DNA from: Bacillota bacterium
Lineage (GTDB): Bacteria; Bacillota; Clostridia; Lachnospirales; Anaerotignaceae
Length of the DNA stretch: 49,991 bases
Assembly (NCBI GenBank): GCA_021768705.1
Contig: JAETUG010000018.1
Location: forward strand, 1 to 49,991
Direction: 5' to 3'
The stretch's first letter is position 1. Every line of letters begins with the position of its first letter. Below the pieces are notes generated by a model. That model was given only the letters and a program-made list of their open reading frames with translations, had not been told where the DNA came from and did not search any database. Positions 26,675-34,273 of the stretch are shown here, piece by piece. The position numbers and the translations under genes were made by a program.

Positions 26675-27109
26675 TTATTTATAGTGCTCTACCAGATATT
26701 CGATAGCTTCCACATAGCCTTGGAAGCCTTTGCCCATAATGGTTTTCACGCAGGCTTTTCCCGCATAGGAAATCTGGCGGAAATCTTCCCGTTCCTTCAC
26801 ATCGGAAATATGTACTTCCACTGCGGGCAGCATGACCGCCTTCAAGGCATCCAAAATAGCTACACTGGTGTGGGTATAAGCTGCAGGGTTGATGACGATG
26901 CCATTGGTACCATCAAAATAAGCCTGCTGGATACGGTCTACCAAATCCCCCTCATGGTTGGACTGATAGATCTCCCCTTCGATGCCCTTTTCCGCAAAGG
27001 TCTTTTCGATCAGATGTTTCAAATCTTCGTATGTCTCTGCCCCATAGATATTTTTTTCTCGAATGCCCAACATATTCAGGTTGGGGCCATTGATCACAAG
27101 CAGTTTCAT
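26675..27109 (-). CDS. aroQ: Type II 3-dehydroquinate dehydratase
   Basis: 144 residues, the usual size of the dodecameric type II enzyme. It converts 3-dehydroquinate to 3-dehydroshikimate (third shikimate step). Motifs: INGPNLNMLGIRE, the lid/catalytic Tyr region IYGAETYEDL, NPAAYTHTSVAI and the catalytic-His EVHISDV. AAGGAGG overlaps the pheA stop, so the two are coupled. Confidence 0.96.
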   Translation of the reverse strand: MKLLVINGPNLNMLGIREKNIYGAETYEDLKHLIEKTFAEKGIEGEIYQSNHEGDLVDRIQQAYFDGTNGIVINPAAYTHTSVAILDALKAVMLPAVEVHISDVKEREDFRQISYAGKACVKTIMGKGFQGYVEAIEYLVEHYK

Positions 27110-27121
27110 CCAATCGCCTCC

Positions 27122-28261
27122 TTACACTTCTGAATAGCAGCCCAGGAAGGACATACTTTCTGCCGCCTGTTCGATATCCTTCAGCACTGTCCGCATTTCA
27201 GGGGAGAATACCGAGCCATCCAGGTCGAAATAGAAGCGGAATTCGAAATCCTTGCCGGGGATAGGACGACTTTCCAGCTTGCACAGATTGATGCCACGGC
27301 AGGCAAATTTACCAATCATCTCATGGAGAGAACCGGGTCTGTGGTCCACGGAAAGCATCAGGCTGATCTTATTGGAGCCTGCGTAGATCTCCATATTCTT
27401 TGCAATACAAATGAATCTGGTATAATTGTTTTCATTGTTCTGTACGCCGTCTTTCAGTACATTCAGGCCATACAGCTTTGCACAGTCTGTGGAGGAAAGA
27501 GCGGCGATATCTGTTCTGTCGCTTTCCGCAACAAATTTTGCTGCTGTTGCTGTGTTTTCAAAAATCGTTACTTTTATATTGGGGTTTGCCTTCAGGAAAT
27601 TGCTGCACTGCTGCAGTGCCTGAGAATGGGAGATCACCTCTGTGATATCCTCCATCTTTACACCGGGCTTTGCCAGCAGGGCATGGCTCACATGCAGCTT
27701 CAGGCTTTTTACGATATAGAATTTATGGCGGACCATCAGGTCATACACCTCTGTCACAGAACCGGCGGAGCTGTTTTCGATGGGCAATACGCCATATTTA
27801 CACAAACCGGATTCTACTGCATTGAATACGCTTTCGAAATTACTGAAATACATTTTACTGGGAAGGGCAAACAATCTGTCACAGGCTCTTGCCGCATAGG
27901 AGCCCTCTACCCCCTGACAAGCCACAACAGCCTTTCTGGGAAATTCCATGGGTGGATTTGCGATGTTTTCCAAAATTTCTTCGGACAGAGCAGTTTCCTT
28001 TGTCAAAATACCGGCCTGATAGCTTTTGCTGATATCAAACATCGTCTGATAGAGCTTATTGACATAAATTTCGAATTCTTCACCGGCCTTTTCCATGACC
28101 CGTTCCAGAACAGCCTGCTCTCTTCTCAGATCCAATACAGGCAGATTTTTTTCTGCCTTTGCGCTGGCAACATCTGCCGCTGCCTGCATCCGTTCTACGA
28201 ATAATTCAACCATCTGGTCATCAATGGCATTGATTCTTTCTCTGATCCCATTCAAATCCAT
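27122..28261 (-). CDS. pheA: Bifunctional chorismate mutase / prephenate dehydratase
   Basis: 379 residues (P-protein). The chorismate mutase helical domain is at about 1-85 (LNGIRERINAIDDQMVELF). The prephenate dehydratase domain is at about 110-290 (GVEGSYAARACDRLF; LPIENSSAGSVTEVYDL; NYTRFICI). The C-terminal ACT domain has SLHEMIGKFACRGINLCKLESRP, where the ESRP motif binds phenylalanine for feedback inhibition. The ribosome site is the variant AAAGGCGG. Commits chorismate to phenylalanine. Confidence 0.96.
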   Translation of the reverse strand: MDLNGIRERINAIDDQMVELFVERMQAAADVASAKAEKNLPVLDLRREQAVLERVMEKAGEEFEIYVNKLYQTMFDISKSYQAGILTKETALSEEILENIANPPMEFPRKAVVACQGVEGSYAARACDRLFALPSKMYFSNFESVFNAVESGLCKYGVLPIENSSAGSVTEVYDLMVRHKFYIVKSLKLHVSHALLAKPGVKMEDITEVISHSQALQQCSNFLKANPNIKVTIFENTATAAKFVAESDRTDIAALSSTDCAKLYGLNVLKDGVQNNENNYTRFICIAKNMEIYAGSNKISLMLSVDHRPGSLHEMIGKFACRGINLCKLESRPIPGKDFEFRFYFDLDGSVFSPEMRTVLKDIEQAAESMSFLGCYSEV

Positions 28262-28279
28262 AGTATATTCCGCCTTTCT

Positions 28280-29368
28280 TTATCCTTCTGCCCTGCAGAG
28301 AAGATCCAACAATGCCACAGCCGCTGCCGCTTCCACACAGGGCACAGCTCTGGGCACGATACAGGGATCATGTCTGCCTACGATGGCAAGCTTATCGTTT
28401 TCTCTTTTGCTGATGCTGATGGTATCCTGTTCCTGCCCAATGGAGGGGGTGGGTTTGAAGGCTGCCCGTAATATCAAGGGCATGCCGCTGGAAATGCCGC
28501 CCAAAGAACCGCCATGATTGTTGGTTTTTGTCCGAACAGTACCATCTGCTTCGTATATAAAATCGTCGTTATTTTCAGAACCAAAGAGCTCAGCCACGCC
28601 AAAGCCCTTGCCAAATTCTACACCCTTTACCGCAGGAATAGCAAAGACACCCGCCGCCAGTCTGCTTTCCAAGCCGTCAAACATGGGCTCGCCCACGCCT
28701 ATCGGCAGACCTGTCACGGCACATTCAACGACACCGCCCACGGAATCGGCATTGGCCCTTGCCGCTGCAATAGCCGCCTGCATGGCTTCCCCTGCTGCAT
28801 CATCCTGCACAGGAAACGCCTTGGAGGTTACCATTTTTAGGGTTTTCGCATCGATCTGCACTTCGTCAAAGGGGGTATCCTTTACCCCTTTAATAGAAAG
28901 AATGTGGGCGCCGATATGGATTCCCCTTCTCTCCAGAATCTGTATGCAGACCGCTCCCGCAAAGCAAAGGGGTGCTGTCAGCCTGCCGGAAAAATGACCG
29001 CCGCCCCGGTGGTCGTTGGCACCTTTATATTTCACCCATGCAGTAAAATCCGCATGACCGGGTCTGGGCAGGTCTTTTAATTTATCGTAATCTTTCGATC
29101 TTGTATTCGTATTTTCAATGACAGCACAAATCGGTGCGCCGCAGGTTTTTCCTTCAAACAGCCCGGAAACCACACGAGGCACATCCCCCTCCTTACGGGG
29201 TGTGGAATAGGCATTTCTGCCCGGGGCACGCCGCTCCATAAACTGCTGCACCCGTTCCAGATCGATTTCCTCCCCCACGGGCAAGCCATCGATCACAACG
29301 CCGATGGCTTCGGAATGGGACTGTCCAAAAATCATGATTTTCACTTTTTCCCCAAAACTAGAGGACAT
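28280..29368 (-). CDS. aroC: Chorismate synthase
   Basis: 362 residues. Converts EPSP to chorismate with reduced FMN. Signature: FGQSHSEAIGVVIDGLP, RRAPGRNAYSTPRKE, RPGHADFTAWVKYKGANDHRGGGHFSGRLTA (positions across the first third) and the FMN-site GGSLGGISSGMPL. The ATG at 29368 lies 11 bases inside aroA, with GGAGG inside aroA eight bases before it, so the start is set by overlap and coupling. Confidence 0.96.
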   Translation of the reverse strand: MSSSFGEKVKIMIFGQSHSEAIGVVIDGLPVGEEIDLERVQQFMERRAPGRNAYSTPRKEGDVPRVVSGLFEGKTCGAPICAVIENTNTRSKDYDKLKDLPRPGHADFTAWVKYKGANDHRGGGHFSGRLTAPLCFAGAVCIQILERRGIHIGAHILSIKGVKDTPFDEVQIDAKTLKMVTSKAFPVQDDAAGEAMQAAIAAARANADSVGGVVECAVTGLPIGVGEPMFDGLESRLAAGVFAIPAVKGVEFGKGFGVAELFGSENNDDFIYEADGTVRTKTNNHGGSLGGISSGMPLILRAAFKPTPSIGQEQDTISISKRENDKLAIVGRHDPCIVPRAVPCVEAAAAVALLDLLCRAEG

Positions 29369-30626
29369 CCACAACACCTCCCAGCTTTGTCAGCTCTGCG
29401 AAGAAGGAAGGATAAGATTTATTCACAGCCTCCGCTCCTTCGATGGTAATTTCCACCCCAAGGCTTACCGCTGCGATAGCCATAGCCATCACAATGCGAT
29501 GGTCACCATAGGAATCGATAACAACTTCTCCTTCGGGGGGATTACAGCCCCCTGTGATGATGATGCCATCGGGCTTTTCTTCCACTTCTACGCCGATTCG
29601 CTTCATACAGTCTGCCATTGCTGCCAGTCTGTCGCTTTCTTTGATCCGCAGTCTGCCTGCGTTATAAATTTCTGTTTTCCCCTCTGCCGCAGCCGCCGCT
29701 ACGCACAAGATAGGCACCAAATCAGGGATCTGCGCCGCATCGATGCGAATCCCCTTCATTTCTTTATGGGTCATGGTCACCTGATTCATAACGATTTTGC
29801 TTTCTGCGCCAAACCGTTCCAGAATGGAAACAATCTCTTTATCGCCCTGCGCAGATTCCATATCCAGCCCCTGACAGCCGATGCTGCCACGGATCGCCCC
29901 TGCCACCAGCCAGAAGGCAGCACTGCTCCAGTCACCTTCTGCCATTCGCATACGGGGGCCATGGTAAATCTGCCCGCCGGGGATAAACCAGCCATGCTCC
30001 GTTTCCTTCACTGCAATATTGAAAGTTTTCAGGGTGCGGATCGTCATTTCGATATAACCTTTCGATTCCACATCCGTTGTCAGACGAATCTCGCTGTCCC
30101 CTTCCAATAAAGGCAGGGCAAACAGCAACCCTGTAATAAACTGAGAGCTTACATTGCCGGGCAGGGTATATACACCACTGGTCAGTTGACCTTTCAGCTC
30201 CACAGGCAAATGGTCACTGGAAGCCTTACAGCCATGCTGCTGCATTTCTTCCAGCAGGATACCGATCGGTCTTTCCGGCAATCTACCCTTTCCTTCGAAG
30301 AGGGCATGTTTGCCCAACGCACCAACCACCGGCAGCAGAAAGCGCAGGGTAGAGCCGCTTTCGCCACAGTCCAAAATTGCTTCTCCTGTGGCATTTGGGG
30401 ACACGGGAACGATCAATGTACCAGAAGGTTCTCGTACCACTTCCCCCCCCAGCCCTTCAATGCAGCGGCTTGTGGCTTCCAGATCATCATTCCAGCCTTC
30501 CAGGAACAATACACATTCCTCTTCTCCCAGTGCTGCTGCGATCATGGCACGATGTCCGTCGGATTTAGAAGAAATGATGCGTACCTGACCATCGTTCAGA
30601 GGGCCTTTTCCGATTTTTACATTCAT
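29358..30626 (-). CDS. aroA: 3-phosphoshikimate 1-carboxyvinyltransferase (EPSP synthase)
   Basis: 422 residues. Joins shikimate-3-phosphate and PEP. Active-site segments: ISSKSDGHRAMI (Lys), DCGESGSTLRFLLPV, RLPERPIGILLEEM, SSQFITGLL, GDWSSAAFWLV and LRIKESDRLAAM. The glyphosate-region sequence GESGSTLR differs from the E. coli GNAGTAMR form but resembles many clostridial enzymes as I remember them. Variant AAGGCGG ribosome site; overlaps aroC. Confidence 0.94.
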   Translation of the reverse strand: MNVKIGKGPLNDGQVRIISSKSDGHRAMIAAALGEEECVLFLEGWNDDLEATSRCIEGLGGEVVREPSGTLIVPVSPNATGEAILDCGESGSTLRFLLPVVGALGKHALFEGKGRLPERPIGILLEEMQQHGCKASSDHLPVELKGQLTSGVYTLPGNVSSQFITGLLFALPLLEGDSEIRLTTDVESKGYIEMTIRTLKTFNIAVKETEHGWFIPGGQIYHGPRMRMAEGDWSSAAFWLVAGAIRGSIGCQGLDMESAQGDKEIVSILERFGAESKIVMNQVTMTHKEMKGIRIDAAQIPDLVPILCVAAAAAEGKTEIYNAGRLRIKESDRLAAMADCMKRIGVEVEEKPDGIIITGGCNPPEGEVVIDSYGDHRIVMAMAIAAVSLGVEITIEGAEAVNKSYPSFFAELTKLGGVVDVL

Positions 30627-30641
30627 ATTTTTACCGCCTTT

Positions 30642-31697
30642 TTAACTCAATGCCTTTCTTACCAATTCCATCACTTCACTCACAGGGATCTTCACAATCT
30701 CACAGTGACCGATCTTTGTGGGGAAAACAAAACTGATCTCCCCACCTCTGCGTTTTTTGTCTTTCAGAACGCCCTCTGTGATCTCTTCTGCGGTATATAC
30801 AGTAGAAACGGGCAGTTTATTTTGTTCCAGAGCGGCTTTGATCTTTGCCGCCAATCCTGCTTCTGCCAGTCCCTCTTTTTCTGCTGCTTTTGCAATCAGA
30901 TGCATCCCGATGGCTACGGCATGTCCATGGGAAAGGGTAAAGCCACTTCTTTTTTCAATGGCATGACCCAATGTATGACCCAGGTTCAGCAGCTGACGCA
31001 AGCCTGTATCAAATTCATCCTCCATGACGATATCCCGCTTCATTTTCACGCAGGTCTCGATGATCTCTTCCAGATCATTTCTGAAATCGCCGGATGCTGT
31101 TTTCTCAAATAAATCCCCATCACCGATGATGCCATATTTCAGGGTCTCCGCAATGCCGTCCGCAAAGGTTTCTTCCGGCAGGGTATCCAGCGTATCCACA
31201 TCGCAAAGCACCAAATGGGGCTGATAGAATGCCCCTGCCATATTTTTCCCCGCCTTCAGGTCAATCGCTGTTTTACCGCCAACGGAAGAATCCACCGCCG
31301 CCAGAAAAGTGGTGGGCACCTGCACAAAGCGGATGCCTCTCTGATATATCGCAGCCGCAAAGCCTGCCATATCCCCCACAACACCGCCCCCCAGGGCAAC
31401 GATGATATCCTGTCGGGTCACTTCTTCTTCCGCCAAAAATTCCAGCATATCGGATAATGTACCGATATGCTTGGAGCTTTCCCCTGCAGGAAAGACGAAG
31501 CGGCAGGTGGAGAAACCTGCTTCCTTCAAAGCGTTTTCCACCTGTTCCCCATAAAGTTTTTCAACTGTGGTATCTGTGATGACCGCTGCCTTGCAGGGAC
31601 GAATCCGCTTGGCGATCTCTGCCCCCGCCTGTTTCAGCAAATCCCGTCCGATCAGAATTGCATATTCTGTGGACGCACTGACGATTACTTTTCTCAT
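30642..31697 (-). CDS. aroB: 3-dehydroquinate synthase
   Basis: 351 residues. NAD- and zinc-dependent cyclisation of DAHP. NAD-binding PAGESSKHIGTLSDML and GGGVVGDMAGFAAA; PTTFLAAVDSSVGGKTAID; ADGIAETLKYGII; zinc ligands include Glu in the latter and His in LLNLGHTLGHAIE and LSHGHAVAIGM. The ribosome site is weak (AAGG), with a short gap to tyrA. Confidence 0.96.
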   Translation of the reverse strand: MRKVIVSASTEYAILIGRDLLKQAGAEIAKRIRPCKAAVITDTTVEKLYGEQVENALKEAGFSTCRFVFPAGESSKHIGTLSDMLEFLAEEEVTRQDIIVALGGGVVGDMAGFAAAIYQRGIRFVQVPTTFLAAVDSSVGGKTAIDLKAGKNMAGAFYQPHLVLCDVDTLDTLPEETFADGIAETLKYGIIGDGDLFEKTASGDFRNDLEEIIETCVKMKRDIVMEDEFDTGLRQLLNLGHTLGHAIEKRSGFTLSHGHAVAIGMHLIAKAAEKEGLAEAGLAAKIKAALEQNKLPVSTVYTAEEITEGVLKDKKRRGGEISFVFPTKIGHCEIVKIPVSEVMELVRKALS

Positions 31698-31720
31698 ATT
31701 TTCACGCCCTTATCACAGCC

Positions 31721-32569
31721 TTACTCGAATTCTTTGATTTCATCTACGGCAAGGCGTCTTTCCTTTCCTTCTTTCAGCAGTCGTTTCAGTTCTTCTGCAT
31801 CACCGGCTTTGATGGCACAGCTGTATGCCTGCAAACGTTCGATCAAGCCATCGACCTCTTCTGCCAAAAAGTCTTTGTTATCCAAGAACAACTCTGTCCA
31901 CATGGTCTCGTTCAGCTTTGCCACACGGGTCATGTCATGGAAACTGCCCGCGGAGAAACCTTTGAAATTGGGAGACAATTCACTTTTGATATAGGCACTG
32001 GAAACCACATGGGCCAGCTGAGAGGTGTAAGCGATCATCTGATCGTGTTCTTCATCTGTAGCCACCTGCAATCTTGCAAAGCCCAGTTTTTTGAAAAACA
32101 TACTCAGGGCATTCATCATGCCAATGTCGGTCCCTGTGTAAGGGGTCACGATCATGGTCGCACCGTTGAACATATTTTCACTGGAATATGTGAAACCGGA
32201 GCGTTCCACCCCTGCCATAGGATGGGCGCCGACAAAATCAAAGCCATTTTCCTTCGCCACATCCTGCACCTGCCTGCAAACCACCCGTTTGACACCTGTG
32301 CAGTCCACCACAACAGCGCCTTTTTTGAATTCCTTGGCATGCTCTTTGATATAATCCACTGTCATCTGGGGATACAAAGCGATCAATACCAAATCGCAAT
32401 CCTTCGGACTTCCTTCTTCCATAAAACTGTCTACTGCTTCCATCAGCAGCGCACTGTATCTGATCGTCTGGGAAATATCCCAGCCGATCACTTCATGATC
32501 TGTTTTCTTTTTTACCGCTTTTGCCATAGAGCCGCCGATCAGCCCCAGGCCGACTACGCCAACCTTCAT
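31721..32569 (-). CDS. tyrA: Prephenate dehydrogenase
   Basis: 282 residues. Oxidises prephenate to hydroxyphenylpyruvate. The N-terminal NAD motif is VGVVGLGLIGGSMAKAV. GAHPMAGVERSGF and ENMFNGATMIVTP are typical, and the helical C-terminal dimerisation domain has TSQLAHVVSSAYI. There is no C-terminal ACT domain, unlike B. subtilis TyrA, so tyrosine control may lie elsewhere (leader attenuation, AroF). Confidence 0.94.
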   Translation of the reverse strand: MKVGVVGLGLIGGSMAKAVKKKTDHEVIGWDISQTIRYSALLMEAVDSFMEEGSPKDCDLVLIALYPQMTVDYIKEHAKEFKKGAVVVDCTGVKRVVCRQVQDVAKENGFDFVGAHPMAGVERSGFTYSSENMFNGATMIVTPYTGTDIGMMNALSMFFKKLGFARLQVATDEEHDQMIAYTSQLAHVVSSAYIKSELSPNFKGFSAGSFHDMTRVAKLNETMWTELFLDNKDFLAEEVDGLIERLQAYSCAIKAGDAEELKRLLKEGKERRLAVDEIKEFE

Positions 32570-32598
32570 ATCCTTTCACCTCTTCTCCTTCGTCCGCC

Positions 32599-33618
32599 TT
32601 AGTCCTGATTGTATTTGCAAGCCAGTGGACGCAGCTGGAATACACATTTCGCCACATCGTCGAACTGTTCAGGTGTCAAGGACTGAGGGCCGTCACACAA
32701 CGCCTTGGAAGGATTATTGTGTACTTCAATCATCAGACCATCTGCGCCGGCTACAGTTGCCGCCATTGCCATGGGCTTTACCAGATGGGAGTAACCCATT
32801 GCATGGCTGGGGTCAATGACGATAGGCAGATGGGTCAGTTTTTTCAGCACAGGGATCGCAGACAGATCCAGTGTGTTTCTGGTTCTTGTTTCAAAAGTAC
32901 GGATCCCTCTTTCGCAAAGGATCACATTTTCATTGCCACCTGCCATGATGTATTCTGCGCTCATCAGCAGTTCATCGATGGTGTTTGCCAGACCTCTCTT
33001 CAGCAGGATAGGCTTGTTGATTTTCCCCAGTTCCTTCAGCAGTTCAAAGTTCTGCATATTTCTTGCGCCGACCTGAATCAGGTCAACTGCTTCTTCAAAC
33101 ATCGGGATATGCACTGCGTTCATGATTTCAGAAACGATAGGCAGACCTGTTTTTTCCTTTGCTTCTACCAAAAGTCTCAGGCCATCCCCTTTCAGTCCCT
33201 GGAAGGAATAAGGAGAAGTTCTGGGCTTGAACGCACCGCCCCGCAGCAGGCCGGCACCGGATTCTTTTACTTTTTCCGCAATGTAGCAAACCTGTTCTTC
33301 GCTTTCAACGGAGCAAGGGCCAGCGATGATCTGGAAATTGCCGCCGCCGATCTTTACGCCATTGACATCCACTGCCAGATCGGAATTGTGAAATTTACGG
33401 TTTGCGTTTTTGAAAGGTTCCTGGATCCGCTGTACATTTTCAACAATATCCAACGCTCTGATCAGATCCATATCTACTGCAGAAGTATCGCCTACCAAAC
33501 CAACGATGGTATGGTTCACGCCATGAGAAATGTGGGTGCTGATTCCAATGCTGCCAAGCCATGCCTTCAGGTTTTCAATCTGTTCTTCTTTTGTGTCAGG
33601 TTTCAATACTACTACCAT
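32599..33618 (-). CDS. aroF: DAHP synthase, AroF/type I-beta with N-terminal ferredoxin-like domain
   Basis: 339 residues. First shikimate-pathway step: PEP plus erythrose-4-phosphate. Residues 1-70 form the ferredoxin-like regulatory domain of Thermotoga/Listeria-type enzymes; the barrel follows with IAGPCSVESEEQ, RGGAFKPRTSPYSFQG, ILLKRGLANTIDE, CERGIRTFETRTRNTLD and DPSHAMGYSHL, which carry the PEP and metal contacts. The ATG at 33618 follows AAGGAGG; a 25-codon upstream extension is in the leader and is rejected. First structural gene of an eight-gene operon behind an aromatic leader peptide and terminator. Confidence 0.95.
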   Translation of the reverse strand: MVVVLKPDTKEEQIENLKAWLGSIGISTHISHGVNHTIVGLVGDTSAVDMDLIRALDIVENVQRIQEPFKNANRKFHNSDLAVDVNGVKIGGGNFQIIAGPCSVESEEQVCYIAEKVKESGAGLLRGGAFKPRTSPYSFQGLKGDGLRLLVEAKEKTGLPIVSEIMNAVHIPMFEEAVDLIQVGARNMQNFELLKELGKINKPILLKRGLANTIDELLMSAEYIMAGGNENVILCERGIRTFETRTRNTLDLSAIPVLKKLTHLPIVIDPSHAMGYSHLVKPMAMAATVAGADGLMIEVHNNPSKALCDGPQSLTPEQFDDVAKCVFQLRPLACKYNQD

Positions 33619-33697
33619 CGTTTTTTCCTCCTTAATGATCCATATTTTCAAATGTTCTTTTTGCTCCGCTGATTGCTGCGTGTTTTTTCCCAAATAA

Positions 33698-33737
33698 TAG
33701 AAAAAGACTCCGCAGCGAATTTCACTGCGAAGCCTTT
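33698..33737 (-). terminator. Attenuator terminator in the aromatic operon leader
   Basis: On the minus strand AAAGGCTTCGCAG (33737-33725) pairs with CTGCGGAGTCTTT (33715-33703), with two G-U pairs, over a 9-base loop, followed by TTCTATTATTT. It lies between the leader peptide and aroF, with no gene upstream that it could terminate. The loop and flanking bases (33714-33728) can instead pair with 33784-33798, a competing antiterminator of 15 contiguous pairs including G-U pairs. Confidence 0.8.
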
Positions 33738-33793
33738 GCGCTCTCTCTAAGAAAAAACCACCAAAACAAACCGTCTTTTCTTAACAGTAAAAT

Positions 33794-33862
33794 TCACTTT
33801 GAATCTTGGAAAACACGGTAAAAATAAAAGTATGCAGTTGCAAAAAGATGATGCTGTCTCAT
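33794..33862 (-). CDS. Phe/Tyr-rich leader peptide of the aromatic operon
   Basis: 22 codons, too short for normal gene callers. The ATG at 33862 is preceded by AAAGAGG with a 9-base gap. Residues 6-18 read LFATAYFYFYRVF: four Phe and three Tyr in the whole peptide, five of them consecutive (Tyr11-Tyr15). The last codon and stop overlap a segment (33784-33798) that can pair with the downstream terminator loop. Stalling at Tyr/Phe codons would leave that segment free and favour antitermination; translation to the stop would mask it and allow termination. This matches the pheA-leader logic of enteric bacteria; operation here is inferred. Confidence 0.8.
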   Translation of the reverse strand: MRQHHLFATAYFYFYRVFQDSK

Positions 33863-33911
33863 AATTTTCTGCCTCTTTCATTTTTTATTCTTCGTTTGTT
33901 TGATTTTCATC

Positions 33912-33940
33912 ATACTAACACATCGAGGCACGAAAGTAAA
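33912..33940 (-). promoter_or_regulatory. Promoter of the aromatic operon
   Basis: Minus-strand -35 TTTACT (33935-33940), 17-base spacer, -10 TAGTAT (33912-33917). The start near 33905 would give a leader of about 290 bases before aroF. Confidence 0.65.
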
Positions 33941-33944
33941 CCCA

Positions 33945-33973
33945 TTTCCACAAAAAAAATATTTCTGTGGAAA
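33945..33973. repeat. Inverted repeat just upstream of the aro -35
   Basis: TTTCCACA (33945-33952) and TGTGGAAA (33966-33973) form a perfect 8-bp inverted repeat around a 13-base A/T centre, five bases upstream of the -35. It could be a regulator site or a weak hairpin; no regulator is assigned. Confidence 0.4.
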
Positions 33974-34273
33974 ACAGATAATCTTCGCAGAAAAACAAAT
34001 TCCCCTTCGTGTATTTTTATAAATACAGTGCCTAGATACGCATTCTTGTGTGACATGCTTTGGCACACAGAATCATAACCACGCCTAAAAGACGTGATAA
34101 GGGCTTATAAAATAGCCAGCGTCTCAATGACGCTGGCTTTCACTTCGTTCAACCCTTGGTGGTATACTATCTCTTTTTATGTAATCATCTCCACGGCATG
34201 ACCACGTTAATCTGATCGCTAATACTGCGCAGGAGATGATAAAACCACTCAGTACTAAAAAATCAGAAATACT
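33974..34273. other. Non-coding gap between the aromatic operon and adhesin gene
   Basis: Contains the probable adhesin terminator (34114-34138), an imperfect hairpin at about 34040-34075 (TTCTTGTGTG / CACACAGAA), and an 8-bp inverted repeat TCATCTCC / GGAGATGA (34185-34192 and 34232-34239). I see no convincing coding sequence. Confidence 0.5.
34114..34138 (-). terminator. Probable terminator downstream of the adhesin gene
   Basis: AGCCAGCGTC / GACGCTGGCT, a 10-bp perfect stem with a 5-base loop; the minus-strand tail is ATTTTATAAG. The symmetrical stem could also work on the plus strand. Confidence 0.65.

Noticed and set aside
33619-33862. T-box upstream of aroF
   Set aside because: No T-box consensus (UGGNACC) occurs; GGTGG there is followed by T-run only. 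The leader peptide and terminator explain the region better.
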